This document shows positions 17,065 to 25,156 of a DNA stretch of 64,000 nt, piece after piece (position 1 is the stretch's first letter; each line of letters opens with the position of its first letter). The DNA is taken from assembly GCF_013409045.1 (NCBI RefSeq), contig NZ_JACCBT010000001.1, positions 806,001 to 870,000 on the forward strand, read 5' to 3'. A program made the position numbers and the translations under genes. This DNA comes from Actinomadura citrea (GTDB lineage Bacteria; Actinomycetota; Actinomycetes; Streptosporangiales; Streptosporangiaceae). The notes beneath the pieces were generated by a model. That model did not search any database. It was not told the origin of the DNA and saw only the letters and a list, made by a program, of their open reading frames with translations.

Positions 17065-18666
17065 ATGATGGCGGGTCTCACAAGCGTGTCCCCTGGTGTC
17101 CGAAGCGTGTCCACGGTGCTCGCGGCGGTCTCGGCCACGGGGGCGCTGATGGCGTGCCGTTCGGCGCATGAACCCGCGCAAGCGCCGCTGACCGTGCGCG
17201 TGGATTCCGGGAGCGTGCGGGGCGTCGTGAAGGGGAAGTCTCGGCAGTTCCTTGGCATCCCCTACGCCGAGCCGCCCACCGGTGCCCGCCGCTGGACGCT
17301 GCCGCGCAATCCGCGTCCCTGGAGCGGTGTCAGGGACGCCGGACGGCCGGGGAACGACTGCATGCAGGACTCGTCGCCGGAGACCGAGAAGCCGCCCAGC
17401 GAGGACTGCCTCTACGTCAACGTCACCGCCCCGCGCGAACAGCACGGTGCCCTGCCGGTGATGGTGTGGTGGCACGGCGGCGGCTTCACGCAGGGGAGCG
17501 GGAAGGACTACGACGCCGTCCGGCTGGCGACCGAGGGCAAGGCCGTGGTCGTCACGGTGAACTACCGGCTCGGGATATACGGCTACCTGGGGCTCCCCGG
17601 GCTCGCGGGTTCGGGCGACTTCGGATTCGCCGACCAGATCGCGGCGCTGCGGTGGGCGCGGCGCAACGCCTCGGCGTTCGGCGGGGACCCGCGCAACATC
17701 ACCGTGTTCGGCCAGTCGGCGGGGGCGATGTCGGCCTGCGCGCTGCTCACCTCGCCCGAGGCCGAGGGGCTCATCAGCAAGGCGATCATCTCGTCGGGGT
17801 CGTGCGGGCTGCGCTGGCCCGCCGGCGGCCTGTTCCCCGGGGCGCCCGCCGACCGGCCCTACGTCCCCGTCGCCCAGGGGCAGGACGACGGCTTGGCCGC
17901 CGCCGAGGAGCTGGGCTGTACCGGCAAGGACGCGCTGGCATGCCTGCGGGGCAAGACCAACGCCGAACTCCTTCCGCACTCGCCGTCCTTCTCCGACCAC
18001 CTCGCCTACGGGACCGAGCTGCTGCCGCGGGATCCGGCGACGGCGCTGCGGGCGGGCGCGTTCGCCCACGTTCCGGTGCTCATCGGCGGGACTCACGACG
18101 AGGCCCGCTCCTTCGTCGCCGGCGCGATCCGGTACGACCCGAAGCTGATCACGTCCACGACCTATCCCCGGCTGCTGGAGCAGGCGTTCGGGGCCGACGC
18201 GCGCAAGGTCGCCGCCCGGTACCCGCTGTCGCGGTACCCGTCCGCCGGGCTGGCCTGGGCGACGGTCCTGACCGACGCGTCCTGGGCCTGCTCCACCCTG
18301 GCCGGCGCCCGGGACCTCGCCGCGCGCACGACCGTGTACTCCTACGAGTTCGCCGACGAGAACGCGCCCAACGTCAACGGCCTGCATGTCCCCGACGTCC
18401 CGCAAGGCGCCGCCCATGCCACCGACCTGCCGTACCTCTTCGACCTGGGAGGCAGGGACCTGCTGGTGAACCGGGACCGCAAGGGACTGGCCCGGACCAT
18501 GGTCGGCTACTGGGGCGCCTTCGCCCGCTCCGGCGACCCGAACCACCGGGGCGCACCGCGCTGGCGGCCCGGCACCGCGCCGCTGAGCCTCGCGCCGGGT
18601 GCGATCCGGACCGTCGACGCCGCGGCGGAGCACGGCTGCGGGTTCTGGGAGACGACGACCCGGTGA
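17065..18666 (+). CDS. Type B carboxylesterase, probable lipoprotein
   Basis: An alpha/beta hydrolase of about 533 residues. FLGIPYAEPPTG and EDCLYVNVTAP are type B signature 2 segments, WWHGGGFTQGSG is the oxyanion region, and FGQSAGAMSACALLTSP carries the nucleophile Ser218. An acidic member is expected near HDEARSF and a His near the C-terminus. The leader has a hydrophobic stretch ending ALMAC, a near-consensus lipobox, so surface anchoring is likely. Several starts are possible (GTG 17044, 17056 and 17062, ATG 17065 and 17068; TTG 17011 further up) and none has a clear ribosome site; ATG 17065 gives a compact signal peptide. It probably hydrolyses carboxylic esters outside the membrane. 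Confidence 0.85.
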   Translation: MMAGLTSVSPGVRSVSTVLAAVSATGALMACRSAHEPAQAPLTVRVDSGSVRGVVKGKSRQFLGIPYAEPPTGARRWTLPRNPRPWSGVRDAGRPGNDCMQDSSPETEKPPSEDCLYVNVTAPREQHGALPVMVWWHGGGFTQGSGKDYDAVRLATEGKAVVVTVNYRLGIYGYLGLPGLAGSGDFGFADQIAALRWARRNASAFGGDPRNITVFGQSAGAMSACALLTSPEAEGLISKAIISSGSCGLRWPAGGLFPGAPADRPYVPVAQGQDDGLAAAEELGCTGKDALACLRGKTNAELLPHSPSFSDHLAYGTELLPRDPATALRAGAFAHVPVLIGGTHDEARSFVAGAIRYDPKLITSTTYPRLLEQAFGADARKVAARYPLSRYPSAGLAWATVLTDASWACSTLAGARDLAARTTVYSYEFADENAPNVNGLHVPDVPQGAAHATDLPYLFDLGGRDLLVNRDRKGLARTMVGYWGAFARSGDPNHRGAPRWRPGTAPLSLAPGAIRTVDAAAEHGCGFWETTTR

Positions 18667-18797
18667 CCGCGGCGCTCCTCTCGCGGGACATCGCCGGGGC
18701 GCGCGGGCGCGCTGCGATGATGGGCGGGCCGCCGGCGGCGGGACCCGACCCGGCCGGGGGTCCGGGGCCGTGCCCGGCCGCCCCCGAGGGAGCCTCC

Positions 18798-19463
18798 ATG
18801 ACGATCAAGGTGCTCGTCGCCGACGACCAGGACCTGGTCCGGGCCGGATTCTGCATGATCATCGATGCCCGTGAGGATCTGGAGGTCGTCGGCGAGGCGG
18901 GCGACGGCGAGCAGGCCGTCCGGGAGGCCGCCCGGCTGCGCCCCGACGTCGTCCTGATGGACGTGCGGATGCCCGGAACCGACGGCATCGCCGCCACCCG
19001 GCAGATCACCGCCGCCGCGGACCCGCCCAAGGTCATCATCCTGACCACGTTCGACCTGGACGAGCCGCTCTACGCCGCGCTGCGGGCAGGGGCGAGCGGC
19101 TTCCTGCTCAAGGACGTGCGCCCGCCGGAACTGGCCGACGCCGTCAGGGTGGTCTCCCGGGGCGAGGCGCTGCTCGCGCCGACCGTGACGCGCCGGCTCC
19201 TCGACCGGTTCGTGGCCGTCCAGCCGACCGAACCCGTCCGGCCCGGACGGCTGGCCGAACTGACGGACCGCGAGGTGGAGGTGCTCACGCTGGTCGCCCG
19301 GGCCGCCTCCAACGCCGAGATCGCCGGATATCTGTCCCTCGCCGAGGCGACCGTGAAGACCCACGTCTCCTCCGTCCTGCGCAAGCTCGGCGCCCGCGAC
19401 CGCGTCCACGCCGTCGTGATGGCCTACGACCTCGGTATCGTCCGCCCCCGCCCCTCACCCTGA
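18798..19463 (+). CDS. Orphan NarL/FixJ-family response regulator
   Basis: A 221-residue regulator with an intact receiver: acidic pair in VADDQDL, phosphoacceptor Asp55 in VLMDVRMPG, Thr in ILTTF and Lys in FLLKDV. The DNA-binding domain LTDREVEVLTLVARAASNAE, then IAGYLSLAEATVKTHVSSVL, is a standard LuxR helix-turn-helix. All phosphorylation residues are present, so a cognate kinase is expected, yet none is adjacent: the carboxylesterase is upstream and a small protein is downstream. GAGGGAG precedes the ATG. It may be served by a distant kinase, possibly even the one at 15078 by cross-talk, which is speculation. Confidence 0.9.
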   Translation: MTIKVLVADDQDLVRAGFCMIIDAREDLEVVGEAGDGEQAVREAARLRPDVVLMDVRMPGTDGIAATRQITAAADPPKVIILTTFDLDEPLYAALRAGASGFLLKDVRPPELADAVRVVSRGEALLAPTVTRRLLDRFVAVQPTEPVRPGRLAELTDREVEVLTLVARAASNAEIAGYLSLAEATVKTHVSSVLRKLGARDRVHAVVMAYDLGIVRPRPSP

Positions 19464-19568
19464 AGTCGCATCGACAAGACCCCTCCAGCGACCGAGGCCC
19501 CGCGGGATCACGGCGCCCTAACCTGATCACAGCAAGTGAGAACGTCATCACCAAGGGCAGGCGGGCTT

Positions 19569-19790
19569 ATGTTCAGGTCACGGCGGGTGCACAAGGACGA
19601 GGCGTGGGAAGGCGTCGTCGCCGGCAAGTCCCGCAACATGCCGGACGGGTCGAACCTCTACCACTACCTCAAGGTCACCTTCACCGACGGCAAGACCAGG
19701 AAGGTCCGCGTCGAAGGCTCCCTCTGGGAGTCGGTGAGCCCCGGCGACCAGATCGTCAAGCGGGCCGGATCCGACCCCGTCAAGAAGTAG
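19569..19790 (+). CDS. Small basic protein, DUF7489-like
   Basis: 73 residues, rich in Lys and Arg, with alternating hydrophobic residues (NLYHYLKVTFTDGKTRKVRV) that suggest a small beta-barrel, followed by the turn SVSPGDQIVKRAG. The pattern resembles the actinobacterial DUF7489 family of unknown function. No signal peptide is present. ATG 19569 is used; a GTG at 19536 would add 11 residues. It lies 59 bp upstream of the RibD-C gene in the same direction, so the two may share a transcript. Confidence 0.65.
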   Translation: MFRSRRVHKDEAWEGVVAGKSRNMPDGSNLYHYLKVTFTDGKTRKVRVEGSLWESVSPGDQIVKRAGSDPVKK

Positions 19791-19849
19791 CGGCACCGGC
19801 CGCCGCGCCGCGTCCGCCGTCCCACACGCTCGATCACCGGAGGAACCAC

Positions 19850-20380
19850 ATGCGCAAGGTCGTGCTCTACCACCTGATGTCGCTGGACGGGGTCGCCTAC
19901 GAGGACGGCGACTGGCTCGCCGACGACGGTCCCCAGATGGTCGACTACCTCGGCCGGGTCATCGCCAAGCAGGACGACGTCCTGCTGGGGCGGGGGACGT
20001 ACGACTACTGGGTCGGGCACTGGCCCGCGTCGGACTTCCAGCCGTTCGCCGAGTTCATCAACGGCACCCACAAGCACGTCGTCACCTCCAGCGCCTTCAG
20101 CAAGGAATGGGCGAACACCACCCGAGTCACCACCGACGTCCACGGCTACGTCACCGCCATGAAGCAGGAGCCCGGCGGCGACATCGGCCTCCACGGCAGC
20201 GTCGAACTGGCCCGCTCGCTGCTGCGGGCCCAGCTCGTCGACGAGTTGCGGCTGGTCGTCGCCCCGTCGGTGGTCGGACACGGCCGGCGGGTGTTCGACG
20301 GCGACGGCGTCCAGGCGTGGGGGCTGGCCGAGGTCGAGCGGGGGAAGAACGGCACGCTGTTCCTGGACTACAGCCGCTGA
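19850..20380 (+). CDS. Dihydrofolate reductase-like (RibD C-terminal domain) protein
   Basis: A 176-residue protein of the YyaP/RibD_C type. VVLYHLMSLDGVAYEDGDWL opens the fold, VLLGRGTYDYWVGHWP is the conserved nucleotide-binding segment, and GGDIGLHGSVELARSLL carries the G-x-x-G-S motif binding NADPH phosphates. The stretch ELRLVVAPSVVGHGRRVFDG is typical of the family's C-terminal part. Such proteins are presumed NADPH-dependent reductases, with substrates rarely known. GGAGG lies five bases before the ATG. Its 3' end overlaps that of the convergent membrane protein gene by 13 bases. Confidence 0.88.
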   Translation: MRKVVLYHLMSLDGVAYEDGDWLADDGPQMVDYLGRVIAKQDDVLLGRGTYDYWVGHWPASDFQPFAEFINGTHKHVVTSSAFSKEWANTTRVTTDVHGYVTAMKQEPGGDIGLHGSVELARSLLRAQLVDELRLVVAPSVVGHGRRVFDGDGVQAWGLAEVERGKNGTLFLDYSR

Positions 20381-21126
20381 CGGGACGCCTCGGGGGATCG
20401 GCGCGTCCGGCTCCCGCGGGTCCAGGGCCAGGTGATCAGAGCCCAGCCGAGCAGGATGACCAGCGCCTCGACCAGCACGTACCAGGGCCAGGGGCCCATC
20501 ACGTCCAGGACGGAACCGGTGCCGGGCTTCTCGTTGAGGTACCCGTAGTTCGTCCCCGCGCCCACGTTGAAGACGAACGTGCCGACGGCCCAGGCCACGG
20601 TGACGGCGACCGCGAACCCGTAGTCGCCCCAGCCCGGCCGCATCCCGAGCCCCCAGGTCAGGTACACCGCGGACCACACGATCATCAGGTGCATCCCGAA
20701 GAAGCCCAAATAGTCGATGCCGGGGTAGTCCGCGCCGTTGAGCGCAGGGGTGAGCAGGCCCTGGACCGACAGGGTGAGGCCCCAGTAGTACGTCAGCGCG
20801 AACCATCGCCGGCCGAGCGTCCACAGAGCGCCGACCGAGGTCAGCCAGGCCACGTCGCACAGCTGGAGAGGCAGCGAACCGCCGATCCGCCACTCCCCGG
20901 GGAGCAGCGTGTGGACCTGCGTGCCGATCATCACGTACACGATCGCCAGCGCGTACGCCTTGCCGAAGCCCCGCGCCCGGCCGCCGAACCCCGCGCCCGG
21001 CTCCGTCTCCGCCCGCTGGGCGCGGCCGACGAGCACGAGGCCGGCGCAGCCGATCGCGAACAGCCCGAGCGCCGCCCAGTGCGAGGGCCCGTACGCGGCG
21101 AAGCGGCCGGCGACGGTCAGCGGCAT
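20368..21126 (-). CDS. TIGR02206/YwaF-family integral membrane protein
   Basis: 252 residues with six to seven hydrophobic helices. The family-typical segment SLPLQLCDVAWLTSVGALWT (polar residues within a helix), then LTYYWGLTLSVQGLLTPALN and the loop FVFNVGAGTNYGYLNEKPGT, match the YwaF/TIGR02206 group, whose role is unknown. The ATG at 21126 is the only good start. It shares a 13-base 3' overlap with the RibD-C gene on the other strand and lies downstream of ppk2 on its own strand, with a 49-bp gap, so read-through from ppk2 is possible. Confidence 0.85.
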   Translation of the reverse strand: MPLTVAGRFAAYGPSHWAALGLFAIGCAGLVLVGRAQRAETEPGAGFGGRARGFGKAYALAIVYVMIGTQVHTLLPGEWRIGGSLPLQLCDVAWLTSVGALWTLGRRWFALTYYWGLTLSVQGLLTPALNGADYPGIDYLGFFGMHLMIVWSAVYLTWGLGMRPGWGDYGFAVAVTVAWAVGTFVFNVGAGTNYGYLNEKPGTGSVLDVMGPWPWYVLVEALVILLGWALITWPWTRGSRTRRSPEASRQRL

Positions 21127-21175
21127 GCGGCGACGCTAACCGGACCGGCGGCGGCTCGGGGCATGCGGACCGCCG

Positions 21176-21979
21176 TCATCGGAGGAGGGAGGCGGAGTGG
21201 TCGGGGACGTAGGTCTGCATGTCGCGCGGCGGCCGCTCGTAGCCCTTGGGGGGCGGCCGCTCGGGGAGCGGCAGCCGCGGCGGCTCCACCGTGCGGTAGG
21301 GGATCGTCGACAGCAGGTGGGCGATCATGTTGATCCGTGCGCGCCGCTTGTCGTCGCCGTCCACGACATACCAGGGCGCCTCGGGAATGTCGGTGTGCAC
21401 GAACATCTCGTCCTTGGCACGGGAGTAGTCCTCCCAGCGGGTGATGGACTCCAGGTCCATCGGCGACAGCTTCCACCGTCTCATCGGGTCGGCCAGGCGG
21501 CTGCGGAAGCGGCGCTCCTGCTCGGCGTCGCTCACGGAGAACCAGTACTTGCGCAGGAGGAGCCCGTCCTCGACCAGCAGCCGCTCGAAGATGGGGCACT
21601 GGTGGAGGAAGCGCGTGTACTCCTGCTTGGAGCAGAAGCCCATGACGCGCTCGACGCCCGCCCGGTTGTACCAGGAACGGTCGAACAGGGCGATCTCCCC
21701 GGCGGCGGGCAGATGCTCGACGTAGCGCTGGAAGTACCACTGGGTGCGCTCGCGGTCGGTCGGGACGGGCAGCGCGACGATCCGGGCGACGCGGGGATTG
21801 AGGTGCTCGGTGACCCGCTTGATCGTGCTGCCCTTGCCGGCCGCGTCCCGTCCCTCGAAGACCACGACGACGCGGGCGCCCTCGCTGCGCACCCACTCCT
21901 GGAGATTCACCAGGTCCGACTGGAGGCGGGCCAGCTCCGGCTCGTACACGCGCCGGGGCAGCCGCTTGACCTTGCTCAT
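21176..21979 (-). CDS. ppk2: Polyphosphate kinase 2 (PPK2) family protein
   Basis: A 267-residue PPK2. FEGRDAAGKGSTIKR (Walker A, residues 43-51) and EIALFDRSWYNRAGVERVMG (Walker B with the FDRSWYNR signature) are intact, and the lid segment with KYWFSVSD and the DPMRRWKLSPMDLES stretch follows. Length and motifs fit the single-domain class I type, which phosphorylates nucleoside diphosphates from polyphosphate or makes polyphosphate from NTP. GDP versus ADP preference cannot be read from sequence alone. No ppk1 or exopolyphosphatase gene is in the window. The ATG at 21979 has AAGGG upstream. Confidence 0.92.
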   Translation of the reverse strand: MSKVKRLPRRVYEPELARLQSDLVNLQEWVRSEGARVVVVFEGRDAAGKGSTIKRVTEHLNPRVARIVALPVPTDRERTQWYFQRYVEHLPAAGEIALFDRSWYNRAGVERVMGFCSKQEYTRFLHQCPIFERLLVEDGLLLRKYWFSVSDAEQERRFRSRLADPMRRWKLSPMDLESITRWEDYSRAKDEMFVHTDIPEAPWYVVDGDDKRRARINMIAHLLSTIPYRTVEPPRLPLPERPPPKGYERPPRDMQTYVPDHSASLLR

Positions 21980-22082
21980 GGGGAGACCCTTACCCAGGGC
22001 GGGCGCGCCGTGCTCGGTCCCGTTCCGGTTCCTTTACCTCCAGGGTAGAAGGGCGTCGCGCGGCCCGCCGTAGCGTGAGGGC

Positions 22083-22679
22083 ATGGACGATGCTGCGGCG
22101 CGTGGCCGGATCATCGAGGCGGCCACCAGGCTCTTCGCCGCGCTGGGGTACGACGAGACGGATCTGCGGCTCATCGCGGACGCCGCGGGCGTACCGGCCG
22201 CACGGCTCACCGACCTGGTCGGCGGCAAGCGCGAGCTCTACCTGGACATCATGGAACGCGCTCACGAGGACGAGTACGAGACGCTCCGGAAGGCGGTCGA
22301 CACGACCGATTCCCCTCGCGCCGCCCTTCACCTAATCCTGGACGCCTACCTGGACTACCACGTCTCTCACCCGCTCATCCATGCGGTGTGGATGCACCGG
22401 TGGGGAGCCGACGCCCTTGACATCCGCGATCTGGAGGACCGCTACCAGCGTCCCCTCCTCCGGATGTGCACCCGCAGAATTCGCGATGCGGTCCCACCCG
22501 AGATCGACCCCTACTTCGTCCTGTCCCCCATGGTCTGGTGCGTGTACGGCTTCATCAGTTCCGGTGTGTTCGCCCGCGGCCACGGGATGGTGAGCGCCAT
22601 GGACCCGGCGGCCCTTGCCTGGTTCCGCTCCTGCATGCACCAGCTCATGGACCGCCTGACGGCCCCCACTCCTGCCTAG
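22083..22679 (+). CDS. TetR/AcrR family transcriptional regulator
   Basis: A 198-residue regulator. The N-terminal helix-turn-helix spans residues 8-52: GRIIEAATRLFAALGYDETD, LRLIADAAGVPAARLTDLVG, then KRELYLDIM. The recognition helix is slightly atypical (PAARLTDLVGGKRELY rather than the usual S.GTLY.HF.sK..L), which may reflect an unusual operator. The C-terminal ligand domain is Trp- and Met-rich near WMHRWGADALD. GAGGGC lies just before the ATG. It lies about 100 bp upstream of the tandem STAND regulators in the same direction and may be part of their circuit. Confidence 0.88.
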   Translation: MDDAAARGRIIEAATRLFAALGYDETDLRLIADAAGVPAARLTDLVGGKRELYLDIMERAHEDEYETLRKAVDTTDSPRAALHLILDAYLDYHVSHPLIHAVWMHRWGADALDIRDLEDRYQRPLLRMCTRRIRDAVPPEIDPYFVLSPMVWCVYGFISSGVFARGHGMVSAMDPAALAWFRSCMHQLMDRLTAPTPA

Positions 22680-22780
22680 GACCTTTTGACCAGCTCATGG
22701 CGATGGATCGGTGAGCGGCGTGCCTAGATTGGAGGTATTCGGGTGCGTAACAGGTGCTAAATGCGCCGTGTGGGGCGGTG

Positions 22781-25156
22781 ATGGCTTCAGCGGCATCGAA
22801 CGCGGCAGGCGGACGTCGATCGTCGCGGCTGCCCGCGGACACGACGAGTTTCGTGGGCCGGCGGCAGGAGCTGGCGGAGGCCAGAAGCATGCTGTCGGAA
22901 TCGCGGATGGTGACCCTTACGGGAGTCGGCGGGGTCGGCAAGACGCGGCTGGCCACGCGGATGGCGACCGTGCTCCGGCGGGCGTTCCCGGACGGCGTGT
23001 GGATGGTCGAACTCGCCGAGGTGGAGAGGCCGGAGTTGCTGATCGCGTCGATCATGGAGGCGTTGGAGATCAGGGATCACTCCCATCGCCCGCCGATGGA
23101 CGTCTTGGTCGAACGCCTGAGGGACGAGCACGCGCTGCTGGTGCTGGACAATTGCGAGCACCTCCAACAGGAGTGCGCGGTGCTGGCCGAGACGCTGCTG
23201 CGCTCGGCTTCGCGACTGCGGATACTGGCCACGAGCCGGCACGTGCTGGGGATCGCGGGCGAACGGACGTTCCCGGTCCCGCCCCTGTCGCTGAGCTCCC
23301 TCGACGCGCACGGGACGGCCGGGACGCGGCCGATGCCGGAAGCGGTGCAGCTGTTCGCCGACCGCGCCCGCTCGGTGGTCCCCGAGTTCGCCGTCACCGA
23401 CGCCAACCGGGCCACCGTGGAGAGCGTCTGCCGGCGGCTGGACGGGCTCCCCCTGGCCATCGAGCTGGCGGCCGTGCGGCTCCGGGCGCTGTCGGTGGAG
23501 CAGTTGCTGGAACGGCTCGGCGATCGTTTCCGGTTGCTCACCGGGGGCTCGCGCGCGGTGCTGCCGCGGCACCAGACGCTGCGCGCGCTGATCGACTGGA
23601 GCCACCTGCTGTGCACGGAGCAGGAACGCGTGCTGTGGGCCCGGATGTCGGTCTTCACCGGCGGCTGTGATCTGGAGGCGGCCGAGGAGGTGTGCTCGGG
23701 GGACGGGATCCACCGCGCGGAGATCGTCGACCTGATCGCCGCCCTGATGGAGAAGTCGATCCTGAGCCGTGAGGATCACGTGGGCGTGGTCAGGTACCGG
23801 TTGCTGGAGAGCATCCGGCAGTACGGCCGCGAGCGGCTCGCCGAATCCGGGCAGGCGCCGCGGATCCGGCGCGCGTGTCGCGACTACTACCGGGGAATGG
23901 CCGCCGAGGCCCGCGCCCGGCTGTTCGGCCCCGACCAGATCGCCTGGCTCGGCAGGCTCCAGCTTGAGCACGCCAACCTGCGCACCGCGCTGGAGAGCTG
24001 CCTCGCCGACCCGGCCGAGATCCAGGTCGGCCTGGGGATGGCCGCCGACCTGCTCTACCACTGGATCACCAGTTTCTACCTGGCCGAGGGACGCCGCTGG
24101 ATGGACCGGGCGCTCGCCCTGGACTCCGGGGAGAGCGAGATCCGTGCCAGGGCGCTGTGGTCCAACAGCTGGTTGGCGATAATTCAGGGCGACCTGGACG
24201 ACGCCGCCGCGATGCTGAAGGAGAGCCGGGCCATCGGGGAGCGGCGGGGACGCGAGGAGATCCTGGGCTATGTCGCCCTCTACTCCGGGATGATCGCCAT
24301 GTACCGGCAGGACGCCGACACCGCGATCGGCCTCTACGAGGAGGCGGTGGAGCGCCACACCGCCACCGGGGACCCGGTGGGCCACGCGCTGGCACTGATC
24401 AGACTTTCGCTCGCGCACTCCTTCCTGGGCGACTCGACACGCGCCGTCTCCCTCGGCGAACGGGGCATCGCGGTGTGCGAGGCGCACGGGGAAGGGTGGC
24501 ACAGGGCGTACGCGATGATGGCCCTGGGCGTGGAGGTGTGGCGGAAGGGCGATGCGGCGCGCGCCGCCGCGATGGAGCGGGAGAGCCTGCGGTTCAACCG
24601 TTCGCTCGACGACCCCCTCGGCATCGGGGTCAACCTGGAGGTGCTGGCCTGGGTCGCCGCCACCGAGAGGCAGTTCACGCGGGCGGCCCGGTTGCTCGGG
24701 ATCGCCGGGGCCGTGTGGAAGGCGGTGGGCGCGGTCCTGTCCGGGTACGGGCACCTGGTGCGGTACCACGACGCGTGCGAGGACGACACGCGCCGGGCGC
24801 TCGGCTCGTCCGCCCTCCGGTCGGAGACCGAGCGCGGAGCCGGCATGTCCGCCGAGGACGGGCTCGCCTACGCGCTGGAGGAGACCCCGCCCGCGGACAC
24901 GGGGGACCGCGACCTCGACGTGCCGTCCCCCCTGACACCTCGGGAGACGCAGATCGCGCAGCTGGTGGCGCAGGGGGCGAGCAACAGGAGGATCGCCGCC
25001 GATCTGGTGATCTCCCAGCGGACTGTGGAGGGGCACATCGAGCACATCATGAACAAGCTCGGTTTCCATTCCCGGGTCCAGATCGCCGGTTGGCTCAACG
25101 ATCACGAACGGGCGGCCGGCGCGCAGGCCCCCCGGGCGACGAGGCGCCATGGGTGA
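22781..25156 (+). CDS. STAND ATPase regulator with C-terminal LuxR helix-turn-helix
   Basis: A 791-residue signal-transduction ATPase. TSFVGRRQELAEARSML starts the NB-ARC-like module, GVGGVGKT (residues 48-55) is Walker A, and LLVLDNCEHLQQEC is Walker B with the DNCEH signature of this actinomycete group. RRLDGLPLAIELAAVRLRAL is the GLPLA motif. A winged-helix and TPR-like arch fill roughly 250-700. LTPRETQIAQLVAQGASNRR onward (about residue 720) is a LuxR DNA-binding domain. ATG 22781 follows GGGGCGG; an upstream GTG at 22754 is possible. Such proteins oligomerise on ATP and ligand binding and then activate transcription. It overlaps the next paralogue by 8 bases. Confidence 0.88.
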   Translation: MASAASNAAGGRRSSRLPADTTSFVGRRQELAEARSMLSESRMVTLTGVGGVGKTRLATRMATVLRRAFPDGVWMVELAEVERPELLIASIMEALEIRDHSHRPPMDVLVERLRDEHALLVLDNCEHLQQECAVLAETLLRSASRLRILATSRHVLGIAGERTFPVPPLSLSSLDAHGTAGTRPMPEAVQLFADRARSVVPEFAVTDANRATVESVCRRLDGLPLAIELAAVRLRALSVEQLLERLGDRFRLLTGGSRAVLPRHQTLRALIDWSHLLCTEQERVLWARMSVFTGGCDLEAAEEVCSGDGIHRAEIVDLIAALMEKSILSREDHVGVVRYRLLESIRQYGRERLAESGQAPRIRRACRDYYRGMAAEARARLFGPDQIAWLGRLQLEHANLRTALESCLADPAEIQVGLGMAADLLYHWITSFYLAEGRRWMDRALALDSGESEIRARALWSNSWLAIIQGDLDDAAAMLKESRAIGERRGREEILGYVALYSGMIAMYRQDADTAIGLYEEAVERHTATGDPVGHALALIRLSLAHSFLGDSTRAVSLGERGIAVCEAHGEGWHRAYAMMALGVEVWRKGDAARAAAMERESLRFNRSLDDPLGIGVNLEVLAWVAATERQFTRAARLLGIAGAVWKAVGAVLSGYGHLVRYHDACEDDTRRALGSSALRSETERGAGMSAEDGLAYALEETPPADTGDRDLDVPSPLTPRETQIAQLVAQGASNRRIAADLVISQRTVEGHIEHIMNKLGFHSRVQIAGWLNDHERAAGAQAPRATRRHG

